Shown here: piece by piece, positions 1 to 9,294 of the stretch
Position numbering within the stretch: position 1 is the first letter of the stretch
Layout of the letters: every line of letters begins with the position of its first letter
Origin: Variovorax paradoxus
GTDB lineage: Bacteria > Pseudomonadota > Gammaproteobacteria > Burkholderiales > Burkholderiaceae_C
NCBI RefSeq assembly: GCF_030815855.1
Contig: NZ_JAUSXG010000001.1
Coordinates: 3,782,001 to 3,846,000, forward strand
Reading direction: 5' to 3'
DNA: 64,000 nt
Made by a program: the position numbers and the translations under genes
The notes under the pieces: generated by a model
Told to the model about the DNA's origin: nothing
Seen by the model: the letters and a program-made list of their open reading frames with translations, nothing else
The model's database searches: none

Positions 1-192
1 CTCAGCGACGCGGCCATCGAGCGGTACCTGCAGGCCGAGCAACCCTACGACTGCGCGGGCAGCGCCAAGAGCGAAGGGCTCGGCATCGCGTTGCTGGGCG
101 CCATCGACAGCGACGACCCCACGGCCCTGGTCGGCCTGCCGCTGATCCGCACCTGCCGCATGCTGCGTTCCGCGGGAGTCGAACTGCTGTGA
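1..192 (+). CDS. maf: Maf-family nucleotide pyrophosphatase, C-terminal 63 residues (partial)
   Basis: The frame is open from base 1, so only the C-terminus is present. The residues around [14 protein letters not shown] followed by [11 protein letters not shown] match the conserved end of Maf/YceF proteins, which hydrolyse non-canonical or modified nucleoside triphosphates in the cytoplasm. Assignment to the YceF-like subgroup rather than canonical Maf is not certain because the N-terminal substrate-specificity motifs lie outside the window. The stop TGA overlaps the GTG start of the next gene by 4 bases (GTGA), so the two are probably translationally coupled. Confidence 0.8.
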   Translation, partial: LSDAAIERYLQAEQPYDCAGSAKSEGLGIALLGAIDSDDPTALVGLPLIRTCRMLRSAGVELL

Positions 193-953
193 CGACCCCA
201 GGCAAGCTCTATCTCGTGCCCGCGCCGCTCGACTTCGGCTGCGACATCCAGGCGCCGCTCCAGGACGCCCTGCCCCTCGGCACGCTGCAGGCGGCCGCCG
301 GCCTCACCCATTGGATCTGCGAAAACGCCAAATCAGCCCGCGCCTATCTGAAGCGGATCGATGCGGTGGTTCCGCTGGCCGCCCCTCTGCAGGCGCAGGA
401 CATCCGCGAATTGCCGCGCGAGGTGCACAAGAAAGGCGACCACGCGGGCCAGTTCGACGCTCGGCCGCTGCTGGCCGCGGCGCTCGAAGGCCACGACATC
501 GGCCTGCTCAGCGAAGCCGGCATGCCGGCGGTGGCCGACCCCGGTTCCTCGGTGGCGCGCGCCGCGCATGACCTGGGCATTGCCGTGGTGCCGCTCACCG
601 GTCCGGTTTCGCTGCTGCTGGCACTGGCTGCGAGCGGTCTCAACGGCCAGAACTTCGCGTTCGTCGGTTACCTGCCGCAGGATTCGGCCGAGCGCCAAAC
701 CCGCATCCGCGAGCTCGAGGCGTTGGCGCTCAAGACAGGCCAGACGCAGTTGTTCATCGAAACCCCCTATCGCAATGCGGCGATGCTGCAGGCGCTGGTG
801 CAGACGCTGCAGCACAACACCCGGCTCGCCGTGGCGCGCGGCCTGACGCTTGCAACCGCCCATGTGCGCAGCGAAACGGTGAAAGCCTGGCGCGCCAAGG
901 CGCAGAGCGCCACGGACGAACGCCTGCCAGCCGTGTTCGCGATCGGGCGCTGA
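189..953 (+). CDS. SAM-dependent methyltransferase, tetrapyrrole-methylase fold (RsmI-like)
   Basis: This 254-residue protein has the tetrapyrrole (corrin/porphyrin) methylase fold. The key stretch is [13 protein letters not shown] followed by [19 protein letters not shown], which builds the SAM and substrate pocket in RsmI-type 16S rRNA 2'-O-methyltransferases. It starts with GTG inside the stop of the Maf gene, consistent with an operon. It is somewhat shorter than typical RsmI (about 285 residues) and diverges at the N-terminus, so it may be the paralogous RsmI-like methyltransferase often found beside maf rather than RsmI itself. The substrate cannot be decided from sequence. It is cytoplasmic, with no membrane segment. 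Confidence 0.8.
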   Translation: MTTPGKLYLVPAPLDFGCDIQAPLQDALPLGTLQAAAGLTHWICENAKSARAYLKRIDAVVPLAAPLQAQDIRELPREVHKKGDHAGQFDARPLLAAALEGHDIGLLSEAGMPAVADPGSSVARAAHDLGIAVVPLTGPVSLLLALAASGLNGQNFAFVGYLPQDSAERQTRIRELEALALKTGQTQLFIETPYRNAAMLQALVQTLQHNTRLAVARGLTLATAHVRSETVKAWRAKAQSATDERLPAVFAIGR

Positions 954-955
954 CG

Positions 956-2107
956 ATGGTGGTGACCGCCGGCACGCGCTGGGCCTCGCGCGCGCAGTTC
1001 TTTTCGTCGGGCTTCATCTTTGCGACCTGGGGCGTGCACGTCCCCACCGTCAAGGCGCATTACGGCATCGACGAAGCCCAACTGGGGCTGGCCCTGCTCG
1101 CGGCCGGTGCCGGGGCGATGTTCGGCCTGACCAGCGCCGGACGCTGGATCGGCCGTCACGGCCCGCGGCGCATGGCGGCCGTATGCGGCTGCGTCTACGC
1201 GCTGCTGCTGGCCGGGTTGATCGCGATGCCGGGTTACTTCGCCCTGCTGCTCTTGCTGGCGGCCTTCGGCCTTGTCACCAGCGTGTTCGACGTGGCCATC
1301 AACACCGAAGCGGCACAACTCGAACTGCACGGCGGCACACCGCTGATGAGCGGCATGCACGGCATGTTCAGCCTGGGTGGCATGGCCGGGGCCGCGAGCG
1401 GCAGCGCGGCGCTGGCCGCGGGGCTCGGCCCGCAGGCGCATCTGCTGTGGGTTGCGGCGGCCATGGCGCTGGTGGTGGCTGTGTCGTCGATGCGCATGCT
1501 GCCCAAACCGCCCGTCGCAACCGACGCGGCGCCCGTCGACCGCAAATTCCGGTTGCCCCGCGGCGCGCTCGCGGTGCTCGGCGTGCTCGCGGCGTTGGGC
1601 CTGATTGCCGAAGGCGCCATCTACGACTGGAGCGTGCTCTACATGCAGCAGGAACTCGGCAGTCCGCAGAAGCAGGCCGCGCTGGCGTATGCGAGCTTCT
1701 CGGCGGCCATGGCTGCCGCGCGCTTCGGCGGCGATGCGATGCGCGCCCGCTTCACGCCGGTTGCGTTGCTGCGCGGCAGCGGCCTGCTGGCGGCCGCCGC
1801 CATGACGCTGGTGCTGCTCACCGACCTGCCCTGGCTCGCGCTGATCGGTTTCGCGGGCGTGGGTATCGGTTTCGCGAACGTGGTGCCGATTCTGTTCGGC
1901 GCATCGGCGCGCGTGCCCGGCGTCGAGCCCGCCATCGGCATTGCTGCCGTCTCGGCCGTGGCCTATCTGGGGTTCATGGCCGGTCCGGCGGTGATCGGCC
2001 TGCTCGCGCGGGCAAGCTCGCTGACCGCCGCGCTCTATGTGGTCGTGGTTTTCGCCGTTGCGCTGGCCGCCTCGGCCCGTTTCACGGGCAGCGACGGCAC
2101 GGCCTGA
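956..2107 (+). CDS. MFS transporter, YbjJ-like
   Basis: A 383-residue hydrophobic protein with about 12 predicted membrane segments. The loop GRWIGRHGPRR after the second segment is the MFS motif A region, and the long runs of Ala/Gly/Leu fit a small-solute permease. The N-terminal FFSSGFIFATWGVHVPTVK stretch resembles the YbjJ group of uncharacterised MFS proteins. ATG lies 2 bases after the stop of the methyltransferase, so it is probably the last gene of the same operon. It converges with the SppA-like gene, 9 bases away, and no hairpin terminator is visible between them. Substrate unknown. Confidence 0.8.
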   Translation: MVVTAGTRWASRAQFFSSGFIFATWGVHVPTVKAHYGIDEAQLGLALLAAGAGAMFGLTSAGRWIGRHGPRRMAAVCGCVYALLLAGLIAMPGYFALLLLLAAFGLVTSVFDVAINTEAAQLELHGGTPLMSGMHGMFSLGGMAGAASGSAALAAGLGPQAHLLWVAAAMALVVAVSSMRMLPKPPVATDAAPVDRKFRLPRGALAVLGVLAALGLIAEGAIYDWSVLYMQQELGSPQKQAALAYASFSAAMAAARFGGDAMRARFTPVALLRGSGLLAAAAMTLVLLTDLPWLALIGFAGVGIGFANVVPILFGASARVPGVEPAIGIAAVSAVAYLGFMAGPAVIGLLARASSLTAALYVVVVFAVALAASARFTGSDGTA

Positions 2108-2116
2108 ACCGCTGGT

Positions 2117-3160
2117 TCAGCGCAGCGCCGGCGTGGTGGTCTGCAGCGAGCGCACAGTGGCGTCGCCCATGGCCGCGCCGAATTTCTTCGCGAGCTTTTC
2201 GGCCACGTTGTCGCGCCGCGTGTAGTCGGTCACCTCTTCGGCCTTGATGACTTCGCGCGCCACGTAGTCCACATTGCCCAGCTGGTCGGCCAGGCCGAAT
2301 TGGACGGCTTGTTCGCCGCTCCAGAACAGCCCGCTGAAAAGGCCCGGCGTGTCGAGCTTGAGCCGGTCGCCGCGCCCCGCCTTCACCACGTTGATGAACT
2401 GCTGGTGAATCTGGTTCAGCATGGTCTGGGCATGCGCGCGCTGCGCATCGCTCATCGGGCTGAACGGGTCGAGAAAGCCCTTGTTGTCTCCGGCCGTCAG
2501 CAGCCGGCGCTCGACGCCGACCTTTTCCATCACGCCGGTGAAGCCGAAACCGTCCATCAGCACGCCGATGCTGCCGACGATGCTGGCCTTGTCGACGAAG
2601 ATCTTGTCGGTGGCGGCGGCAATGTAATACGCCGCCGACGCGCAAGTTTCCTCGACCACGGCGTAGACCGGCTTCTTGTGCTTGGCCTTCAGGCGCTTGA
2701 TTTCGTCGCTGATGATGCCGGCCTGCACAGGGCTTCCGCCGGGCGAATTGATCAGCAGCACGATGCCCTTGGCGCCCTCGTCCTCGAAGGCGGTCTTCAT
2801 TGCAGCCACCACGAATTCCGCGCTCGCGTCGCCGCCGTTGGCGATCTCGCCCTTGATTTCGACCACCGCGGTGTGGGCCGTGGTCTTGGCCGTGCTCGGC
2901 GTGCTGCGCGACATGGCGAGCCACACCAGGAAGATGAAGAAGGCGAGCCACGACAGACGCGTGAACGTCTTCCAGCGGCGCGCGGCCTTCTGTTCGTTCA
3001 GGGAAGCGAAGGCGAGTTTTTCGAGCGTTGCGCGCTCCCACCCGGGGCGTTGCGTAGGGTCTTTGGCCATGTTTCTGGGCGCGCCCTCGGAGGACGCAAT
3101 GGGAGTGGCCGGCTCAAAAGGATCAAAACCTTCGGGTTCCGTGCGGTTCGGGTCGGTCAT
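2117..3160 (-). CDS. S49-family signal peptide peptidase, SppA-like (short form)
   Basis: A 347-residue membrane-anchored serine protease of family S49. One transmembrane segment lies at about residues 68-84, preceded by a charged cytoplasmic N-terminus. The fold hallmark INSPGGSP is near residue 138. Within CASAAYYIAA the serine (about S175) is the predicted nucleophile, and the lysine of AGDNKGFLDPF (about K227) the general base. The length matches the short, single-domain SppA type that degrades leftover signal peptides. An in-frame TTG at 3166 overlaps the upstream stop, but the ATG at 3160 is preferred. It is the last gene of a minus-strand run rluC-HAD-Rieske-sppA. Confidence 0.9.
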   Translation of the reverse strand: MTDPNRTEPEGFDPFEPATPIASSEGAPRNMAKDPTQRPGWERATLEKLAFASLNEQKAARRWKTFTRLSWLAFFIFLVWLAMSRSTPSTAKTTAHTAVVEIKGEIANGGDASAEFVVAAMKTAFEDEGAKGIVLLINSPGGSPVQAGIISDEIKRLKAKHKKPVYAVVEETCASAAYYIAAATDKIFVDKASIVGSIGVLMDGFGFTGVMEKVGVERRLLTAGDNKGFLDPFSPMSDAQRAHAQTMLNQIHQQFINVVKAGRGDRLKLDTPGLFSGLFWSGEQAVQFGLADQLGNVDYVAREVIKAEEVTDYTRRDNVAEKLAKKFGAAMGDATVRSLQTTTPALR

Positions 3161-3162
3161 TG

Positions 3163-3534
3163 TCAAAAGCTCAGGGGATGGAGGTTCCAGGCAGTATGCC
3201 AGTGCACCACGCCGTCACGCTCGCTGAGGGCGATCTTCACGAGGCCGCCGCGGCAAGGGCCGCCGGCGCATTCGCCGGTGTCCGGCTTGTAGACCGCGCC
3301 GTGGGTGGCGCAGAGCAGCCACTGGCCACTGTCGTCGAAAAAGCGGTCGGGCTGGAAGTCCAGCTCCATCGCCACATGGCTGCATCGGTTCAGGTAGGCA
3401 TGCGGCTGTCCTTCGAAGCGCACCGCGAAGGCGCGGCAGGTTTCGCCGCCGTAGACCACATCGAAAGGCACGGCCCGGCCGCCTTCGACCAGGTCCGAGG
3501 TGTTGCACAAGGGAATGGGTGCTTCTTCGCTCAT
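3163..3534 (-). CDS. Rieske [2Fe-2S] ferredoxin-like protein
   Basis: A 123-residue single-domain Rieske protein. The cluster ligands are visible as C51-S-H53 and C75-A-T-H78, with the second pair in LCATHGAVY, followed by a GECAGGPC segment. Small proteins of this type act as electron carriers or as ferredoxin subunits, but no oxygenase partner is adjacent. It starts 14 bases after the HAD phosphatase stop. Its TGA touches the possible TTG start of the SppA-like gene, so all four minus-strand genes look co-transcribed. Conservation of this small Rieske gene between a gph-like gene and sppA is, as I recall, common in Burkholderiales; its role there is unknown. Confidence 0.88.
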   Translation of the reverse strand: MSEEAPIPLCNTSDLVEGGRAVPFDVVYGGETCRAFAVRFEGQPHAYLNRCSHVAMELDFQPDRFFDDSGQWLLCATHGAVYKPDTGECAGGPCRGGLVKIALSERDGVVHWHTAWNLHPLSF

Positions 3535-3548
3535 CGCGAGATTTTCAG

Positions 3549-4220
3549 TCAGGCGTTGTCCAGAAGCCATGCTTCGAGGCTGGCCACGGAGTGGGCAACG
3601 AACAGCGGCTTCAGTTCGTCGAAGCTCTCGGGCTCGTGCGCGCCGTAGCTCACGCCCACGCTGGCGCAGCCGGCATTGAGGGCGAGCTGCAGGTCGTGCG
3701 TGGTGTCGCCGATCATCAGGGTGCGTTCGGCCGGAACCTCGAGCTCTTCCATCAGTTCCAGCAGCATGCGTGGATGCGGTTTGCCGAAGGTTTCGTCGGC
3801 GGTGCGCGAGGCGTCGAAACGGTCGCGCAGCGCCATCGACTTCAGCGCTTCGTTCAGGCCGCGGCGCGATTTGCCGGTGGCCACGGCAAGCTTGTGGCCC
3901 CGCGCGCGCAGCGCGTCGATCATCTGCAGCACGCCGTCGAACAACACCAGGTCGTCCTGGTGCTGCAGATAGTGATAGCGGTAGCGCGCGCCGAGTTCGG
4001 CGTATTTCTCTTTCGGCACGTCGGGGGCGGCACGCGCCAGGGCCTCGGCCAAGCCCAGGCCGATGACCCACGCGGCGTCGTTCTCGCTCGGCTTGGCACC
4101 GCCGACGTCGATCACGGCCGCCTGGATGCAGCGCACGATCAGGCGCGTGGAGTCATAAAGCGTGCCGTCCCAATCGAAGGCGATCAGGTCGAAGCGCAGG
4201 GGTCTGGAGGAATCAGTCAT
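3549..4220 (-). CDS. HAD-family phosphatase, phosphoglycolate-phosphatase-like
   Basis: A 223-residue HAD hydrolase. Motif I is DWDGTLYDST with nucleophile D16 and acid D18. Motif III lysine is in GKPHPRM, and motif IV is LMIGDTTHDL. The helical cap between motif I and the core fits the Gph/PGP group that dephosphorylates 2-phosphoglycolate or related small phosphoesters. The ATG at 4220 lies inside the end of rluC (8-base overlap, ATGACTGA), which decides the start and implies coupled translation. The rluC-HAD pair is a common betaproteobacterial arrangement. The exact substrate is not determined. Confidence 0.88.
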   Translation of the reverse strand: MTDSSRPLRFDLIAFDWDGTLYDSTRLIVRCIQAAVIDVGGAKPSENDAAWVIGLGLAEALARAAPDVPKEKYAELGARYRYHYLQHQDDLVLFDGVLQMIDALRARGHKLAVATGKSRRGLNEALKSMALRDRFDASRTADETFGKPHPRMLLELMEELEVPAERTLMIGDTTHDLQLALNAGCASVGVSYGAHEPESFDELKPLFVAHSVASLEAWLLDNA

Positions 4221-5310
4221 TGGCCGTGGGAGTGGGGTGTTGGGCAAGCGCTTCGAGCGCCTGGGGCGGCATCAACGCGTGCAGTTCGGGCGGCAGTCCG
4301 GCCTGCAGCGCCACGCGCTCGCCGGTGGCGGGATGATTGAACTGCAAGCGCCAGGCGTGCAGGAACATGCGTTTGAGGCCGAGTTTTTGCAGGGCGCGCT
4401 GACGCTCGAAGTCGCCATACTTGTCGTCGCCCGCAATCGCATGGCCGGCCGACGCAAGATGCACACGGATCTGGTGCGTGCGGCCGGTCTTGATGGTGAC
4501 CGCGAGCAATGACAGCGGCGCAGCATCGCCCGGCAGCGTGAGCCGTGCCAGCACGCGCACCAGCGTCACCGCGCGCATCGCGTCGGGATGGTCCTTGGCC
4601 ACCACGCGCACGCGGCGCTCGCCGGCGCCCGCGCCGTCGCCCGGCAGCAGGTACTTGGCAAGCGGCGCATCGAGCACCTTCTTGTTGGCAGGCCAGGCGC
4701 CTTCGACCAGCGCGAGGTAGGTCTTGCCCGTCTCGCGCTCGCGGAACTGATCCTGCAGCGCCACGAGCGCACTGCGCTTCTTGGCGACCAGCAGGATGCC
4801 CGAGGTCTCGCGGTCGAGCCGGTGCACGAGTTCGAGGAATTTCGCGCCGGGCCGGGCGGTTCGCAGTTGCTCGATCACGCCAAAGCTCACCCCGCTGCCG
4901 CCATGCACCGCCACGCCGGCGGGCTTGTCGATGGCCAGCACCGCGTCGTCCTCCAGCAGCACCGGGAACTCGCGTGCCGGCGCCAGGGGCGTGGCGCCTT
5001 CTTCGGCGCGCGGCGATATCCGCACCGGCGGCAACCGCAGCACGTCACCGGTCTCGATGCGGGTTTCGGCTTGCGCGCGCCCTTTGTTGATGCGCACTTC
5101 GCCCGACCGGATGATCCGGTAGACATGCGTCTTGGGCACGCCCTTCAGGTGGCGGAACAGGAAGTTGTCGAGCCGCTGCCCCGCGGATTCCGCGTCGACG
5201 GTGATGAACTTGATGGCCGCGTGCGGCGTGCCGGTCTCGGTTCCCGCATTTGAATCTGAGGGATTTGGAGCCCCCGAGGGGCTTTGCTTCGCACCTATAA
5301 TGTTTTTCAC
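4213..5310 (-). CDS. rluC: 23S rRNA pseudouridine synthase RluC-type
   Basis: A 365-residue pseudouridine synthase of the RluA superfamily. An S4 RNA-binding domain covers about residues 43-100 (QRLDNFLFRHLKGVP). The catalytic motif HRLDRETSG places the nucleophile at D166, and KTGRTHQIRVHLASAGH near residue 275 is the conserved C-terminal motif. RluC modifies several positions in 23S rRNA. The gene is divergent from rne across a 558-bp gap, the same neighbourhood found in E. coli, which supports the RluC name over RluD or RluA. A 30-residue low-complexity N-terminus precedes the S4 domain and may be dispensable or over-called. Confidence 0.9.
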   Translation of the reverse strand: MKNIIGAKQSPSGAPNPSDSNAGTETGTPHAAIKFITVDAESAGQRLDNFLFRHLKGVPKTHVYRIIRSGEVRINKGRAQAETRIETGDVLRLPPVRISPRAEEGATPLAPAREFPVLLEDDAVLAIDKPAGVAVHGGSGVSFGVIEQLRTARPGAKFLELVHRLDRETSGILLVAKKRSALVALQDQFRERETGKTYLALVEGAWPANKKVLDAPLAKYLLPGDGAGAGERRVRVVAKDHPDAMRAVTLVRVLARLTLPGDAAPLSLLAVTIKTGRTHQIRVHLASAGHAIAGDDKYGDFERQRALQKLGLKRMFLHAWRLQFNHPATGERVALQAGLPPELHALMPPQALEALAQHPTPTAND

Positions 5311-5333
5311 CAGCGCGGTCGTGTAAGTGCTTG

Positions 5334-5364
5334 ATTAGACAGAAGTTTAGATCACTGCAGTCAA
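5334..5364 (-). promoter_or_regulatory. Possible rluC promoter
   Basis: On the minus strand TTGACT (5364-5359) is followed 19 bases later by TCTAAT (5339-5334), 5 of 6 matches to each sigma-70 hexamer. The spacing is two bases longer than ideal. It lies about 25 bases upstream of the rluC ATG, giving a very short leader. Weak evidence. Confidence 0.28.
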
Positions 5365-5641
5365 ACGCCCAGGACCACGCTGTGAGGTCGATGCCGCTTT
5401 GGCGCCGAGCTGCAAACCCCGCGCAATTGCGCAAAGTGGCAAGCCAGGTACCCGAGTCAAGCCGACACCCACGAAACACCGATACGGAATACCCAGCCTG
5501 CAGCTTCCAAGCTGCCGGCGGATCGAAGCGAGTCCCTTGTGTTGATGCTGCTGATTCAACTGTGCCTGCGTTGGCCCACCTGGCTTTTGCCAGCGGCCTC
5601 AGGCATTGAATCATCCGCACCGCGCGCCACCATTGCGCAAC

Positions 5642-5662
5642 CAGCTATCAATAAGATAGCTG
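5642..5662. repeat. Perfect 8-bp stem hairpin, REP-like
   Basis: CAGCTATC is followed by the loop AATAA and then GATAGCTG, a perfect 8-bp stem in an AT-rich patch of an otherwise GC-rich region. It has no T-run, so it is not a terminator. AT-rich AGCTAT/ATAGCT hairpins are, from memory, dispersed intergenic repeats in Comamonadaceae. Only one copy is seen in this window. Confidence 0.5.
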
Positions 5663-5715
5663 CTCAACACCGAATCTGGCTCGCGCCCATCCACGCGCCC
5701 CCACCCCGGCTGTCT

Positions 5716-5735
5716 TCTTGAGCTGACGCTCAAGA
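5716..5735 (+). promoter_or_regulatory. Leader hairpin upstream of rne
   Basis: TCTTGAG, a six-base loop CTGACG, and CTCAAGA form a perfect 7-bp stem about 135 bases before the rne start. In E. coli, leader hairpins recruit RNase E for autoregulation; an equivalent role here is inference. Confidence 0.4.
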
Positions 5736-5868
5736 GGCCTGTTCGCGCTCGTCGCGGCAGTGGCAGCAACCGGGGCCAAGCGGCAATTCCCCTCGTTTCG
5801 CGGGCGTCGTCCGTGCATCGTTGGCCCGTCATGGGCCTGTAGAACGATACATATAAGGACAACGCATC

Positions 5869-8800
5869 ATGAAGCGGATGCTGATCAATGCCACGCAGGC
5901 CGAAGAACGCCGCCTGGCCATCGTCGACGGGCAAAAGCTCCTCGACTACGAAATCGAGATCGAAGGGCGCGAACAGCGCAAGGGCAACATCTACAAAGCC
6001 GTCGTGACGCGCGTCGAGCCCTCGCTCGAAGCCTGTTTCGTCGACTACGGCGAAGACCGCCACGGCTTCCTGCCGTTCAAGGAAATCTCCAAGCAATATT
6101 TCGCCGAAGGCGTGTCTGCCAACCAGGCGCGCATCCAGGACGCCATCAAGGAAGGCCAGGAACTGGTCGTCCAGGTCGAAAAAGAAGAACGCGGCAACAA
6201 GGGCGCAGCCCTCACTACCTTCATCTCGCTGGCCGGCCGCTATGTCGTGCTGATGCCCAACAACCCGCGCGGCGGCGGCGTTTCGCGCCGCATCGAAGGC
6301 GACGACCGCGCTGAACTCAAGGAGGCGATGGACCAGCTGCAGTACCCCAAGGGTGCCAGCATCATCGCGCGCACCGCCGGCATCGGCCGCTCGGCGCCCG
6401 AGCTCCAGTGGGACCTGAACTACCTGCTCAAGCTTTGGAGCGCCATCGACGGCGCCTCCAAGGGAGCCAAGGGCGCCTTCCTGATCTACCAGGAATCGTC
6501 GCTCGTCATCCGCGCCATTCGTGACTACTTCAATCACGACATCGGCGACATCCTGATCGACACCGACGACATCTACGAGCAGGCGCAGCAGTTCATGGCG
6601 CACGTCATGCCCGAGCATGCCGCCCGCGTGAAGCGCTACCGCGACGACGCGGCACTGTTCAGCCGCTTCCAGATCGAGCACCAGATCGAATCGGCCTACG
6701 CCCGCACCGTGCAGCTGCCCTCGGGCGGCGCCATCGTCATCGACCACACCGAGGCGCTGGTCTCGGTCGACGTGAACTCGGCCCGCGCCATCAAGGGCGG
6801 CGACATCGAAGAAACCGCCACCCGCACCAACCTCGAAGCCGCCGACGAAGTGGCCCGCCAGATGCGCCTGCGCGATCTGGGCGGCCTGATCGTCATCGAC
6901 TTCATCGACATGGACGAGTCGAAGAACCGCCGCGAAGTCGAAAGCCGCCTGCGCGATGCGCTGCGGCAAGACCGCGCCCGCGTGCAGTTCGGCTCGATCA
7001 GCAAGTTCGGCCTGATGGAAATGAGCCGCCAGCGCCTGAAGCCGGCGCTGAGCGAAGGCTCGTCGATCCCCTGCCCCCGCTGCGGCGGCTCGGGCCACAT
7101 CCGCGACACCGAATCGAGCGCGCTGCAGATCCTGCGCATCATTCAGGAAGAGTGCCTGAAGGACAACACGGCCGCGGTGCATGTGCAGGTGCCGGTCGAA
7201 GTGGCGTCGTTCCTGCTGAACGAAAAGCGCCCCGAGATCGCCAAGATCGAACTCAAGCAGCGCGTCACCGTGCTGATGGTTCCGAACAAGACGCTCGAAA
7301 CGCCGAACTACAAGCTCGAACGCCTGAAGCACGACGATCCGCGCCTCGACCACATCGAAGCCAGCTACAAGATGGCCGACGAGATCGAAGACCCGACCGC
7401 CGTCACCCGCCGTTCGCAGGAACCCACCAACAAGCAGACGCCGGTCATCAAGGGCGTGCTGCCCGATGCGCCGGCGCCCGTGGTGCCACCCAGGCCCGAA
7501 GCCGTGCGCGCGCCTGCCGCCGTGGCTCCGGCACCGGTCGCTCCGCCTGTCGCGAGCGCACCGGCACCCGCCGAAATGGGCTTCTTTGCCCGCATCAAGA
7601 GCTGGTTCGGCGGTGCGCCGGCACCGGCCGCCAAACCGGCCGTGATTCCCGTCGAGGCCCCGAAGCCCGCACGCCGTGACGGTGGCCGCTCGGGCCGCGA
7701 CGGCGAAACGCGCGGTGCGCGCGACGGCGAACAGCGCCGTGCTGGCCGCGGCGGCGAAGGCCGCAGCGAAAACGGTGGCCGCTCCGGCGGTCGCGACGGT
7801 GAACGCCGCGGCGGTCGCGGTGGCGAGCGCCGTGGTGAAGGGCGCAGCGGCGAACTGCGCAACGAAGCCGCGCAACCGCGCGAGCAACGTGAGCCGCGTG
7901 AACAACGCGAGCCACGCGAGCAGCGCGAACCCCGTGAAGCACGCGGCCCGCGCGAAGGCGAACAACGCCGCGGTGGCCGCGGTGAGCGCCGCGAAGGCGA
8001 AGGCCGCGAAGCACGGCCCGCATCGGCCGAGCTGATCGACAGCAACCTCGAAGCGCAGCAACTCGCGCCCACCGGCGACGAAGGCAATACGCCGGCAGAG
8101 CGCGCGCCCCGCGCCCGCGGCGAACGCCGTGAGCGCGGTGATCGGGCGGACCGTGGCGAACGCGGTGAGCGCAGCGAACAACGCAATGGCACCGATGCGC
8201 CGCGCGAAACGTCCGGCGACGACAGCCTCTCCGTGCAGGACGGCTCGCAAGCCGAACGCGCACCGCGCAGCGGTCGTGAAGAGCGCGCTCCGCGCGGCGA
8301 TCGCAACGATGGCCGCCGTGAGCGCCGCAATGAAGGCCAGCCGCGTTTCGCCAACGGCGAAGCAGCGGCTCCTGCCGACGAAGCGGGCTTCCGTGCCGCC
8401 GAGTCGACCGAAATCGCACCGGGCAACGAAGGCGATGTCGACACCAACGAGCAGGCACCTCGCCGCGAAGGCGAAGAGCGCCGCGGTCGTTCGCGTGACC
8501 GCTATGGACGCGACCGCCGCGAACGCGGTCCGCGCGACGACAGCGAAGCCAATGCGGCTGGCGCATCGGCCGACAATGTCGAGGCGAACGAAGCGCCCGC
8601 CCGCCAGCAGCATCAGCTGCCGCTGGTGGCGGACCACGCCGAAGCCCGCGCCGCCGAGCCCGAAGAAGCCCGCGCACCGGCACCGCGCAGCTACTTCGAC
8701 CGCCCTGCATCGGCGCCCGCCGCCGTGGCAACTGTCGCTGCTACCGCTCCTGTGGCTCCCGTGGCCCCCGTCGCTCCGGCTCCCGTCGCTGCGCCCATCG

Positions 8801-9123
8801 CCGCCCAGAGCAGCGGCAGCAAGCCTGCCGCCAACGGCCGCGCGCTGCTGCCGAAGGTCCAGCCCTTCGAACTGCCGTTGAACGAACTCGCGCAAATCGC
8901 CGAGGGTTCGGGTCTGCAGTGGGTGAACTCGGACGCCGAGCGGATTGCACAGGCTCGCGCAGCCATGGCGGCCGAGCCGAAGCCGGTGCACGTGCCGCGC
9001 GAGCGCCCGCCCGTCATCACGCTCGACGAAGGCCCGCTGGTGCTGGTTGAAACCCGCCGCGAACTCGGCGCGATGACGCTGCCTTTCGAAAAGGCTCCGT
9101 CCGACACGCAAGGCGTGAACTGA
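5869..9123 (+). CDS. rne: Ribonuclease E
   Basis: A 1084-residue endoribonuclease that initiates mRNA decay and processes rRNA and tRNA precursors as the degradosome scaffold. The catalytic half (about 1-510) has the S1 domain near residues 35-120, the DNase-I-like metal site with D301 (in [10 protein letters not shown]) and D344 (in VIDFIDMDE), and the Zn-link C402-P-R-C405. A short amphipathic stretch around [12 protein letters not shown] (about residue 570) could serve as membrane anchor. The C-terminal half is a disordered Arg/Gly/Glu-rich region with Ala/Pro linkers, typical of RNA-binding degradosome scaffolds. ATG 5869 is supported by AAGGAC upstream and by the canonical [13 protein letters not shown] start. 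Confidence 0.97.
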   Translation: MKRMLINATQAEERRLAIVDGQKLLDYEIEIEGREQRKGNIYKAVVTRVEPSLEACFVDYGEDRHGFLPFKEISKQYFAEGVSANQARIQDAIKEGQELVVQVEKEERGNKGAALTTFISLAGRYVVLMPNNPRGGGVSRRIEGDDRAELKEAMDQLQYPKGASIIARTAGIGRSAPELQWDLNYLLKLWSAIDGASKGAKGAFLIYQESSLVIRAIRDYFNHDIGDILIDTDDIYEQAQQFMAHVMPEHAARVKRYRDDAALFSRFQIEHQIESAYARTVQLPSGGAIVIDHTEALVSVDVNSARAIKGGDIEETATRTNLEAADEVARQMRLRDLGGLIVIDFIDMDESKNRREVESRLRDALRQDRARVQFGSISKFGLMEMSRQRLKPALSEGSSIPCPRCGGSGHIRDTESSALQILRIIQEECLKDNTAAVHVQVPVEVASFLLNEKRPEIAKIELKQRVTVLMVPNKTLETPNYKLERLKHDDPRLDHIEASYKMADEIEDPTAVTRRSQEPTNKQTPVIKGVLPDAPAPVVPPRPEAVRAPAAVAPAPVAPPVASAPAPAEMGFFARIKSWFGGAPAPAAKPAVIPVEAPKPARRDGGRSGRDGETRGARDGEQRRAGRGGEGRSENGGRSGGRDGERRGGRGGERRGEGRSGELRNEAAQPREQREPREQREPREQREPREARGPREGEQRRGGRGERREGEGREARPASAELIDSNLEAQQLAPTGDEGNTPAERAPRARGERRERGDRADRGERGERSEQRNGTDAPRETSGDDSLSVQDGSQAERAPRSGREERAPRGDRNDGRRERRNEGQPRFANGEAAAPADEAGFRAAESTEIAPGNEGDVDTNEQAPRREGEERRGRSRDRYGRDRRERGPRDDSEANAAGASADNVEANEAPARQQHQLPLVADHAEARAAEPEEARAPAPRSYFDRPASAPAAVATVAATAPVAPVAPVAPAPVAAPIAAQSSGSKPAANGRALLPKVQPFELPLNELAQIAEGSGLQWVNSDAERIAQARAAMAAEPKPVHVPRERPPVITLDEGPLVLVETRRELGAMTLPFEKAPSDTQGVN
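7879..7950 (+). repeat. In-frame 18-bp repeat coding REQREP in rne
   Basis: Three consecutive 18-base units at 7879, 7897 and 7915 each encode REQREP, followed by a diverged fourth unit at 7933. Synonymous differences between units show selection on the peptide rather than recent slippage. It sits in the disordered RNA-binding region of RNase E. Confidence 0.8.
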
Positions 9124-9128
9124 AGAAG

Positions 9129-9184
9129 CTCAGGCCTCACGGCCTGAGAGCACAAAAAAAGGCGCCGTCATGGGCGCCTTTTTT
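9129..9184. terminator. Tandem hairpins forming a bidirectional terminator for rne and hemY
   Basis: Two hairpins follow the rne stop. The first, 9129-9148, pairs CTCAGGCC with GGCCTGAG. The second pairs GGCGCC at 9161-9166 with GGCGCC at 9173-9178, flanked by seven A on the left and six T on the right. The symmetric A and T runs make the second a good rho-independent terminator in both directions, serving rne (plus) and the hem operon (minus). Confidence 0.85.
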
Positions 9185-9294
9185 ATTGGAGAACGAGGGA
9201 AGGAAAGAGGCAGAGGATGCCTGCCGCCTTGCCTGCCTGCCGGAACACGCAGGCGCGAGCCGCATTCACCCGGAAGACCCGGTGGCCCGGTGAC

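Larger units (their letters stand above)
5311..5868 (+). promoter_or_regulatory. Long rluC-rne intergenic region, probable structured 5' leader of rne
   Basis: This 558-base gap has no convincing gene on either strand; the frames open through it are shadows of neighbours. It contains several local inverted repeats: GCGCAATTGCGC near 5421, GCAGCTT/AAGCTGC near 5504, the hairpins at 5642 and 5716, and an AAGGAC ribosome-binding stretch about 10 bases before the rne ATG. In E. coli, rne has a 361-nt 5' leader through which RNase E limits its own mRNA; the same divergent rluC/rne layout here suggests a comparable autoregulatory leader. No sigma-70 promoter for rne stands out, so the transcription start is not placed. 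Confidence 0.5.

Noticed and set aside
5611..9111. A 1166-codon open frame antisense to rne
   Set aside because: A shadow frame of the coding strand with repetitive Ala/Arg/Gly-rich product. RNase E on the plus strand has all catalytic motifs.
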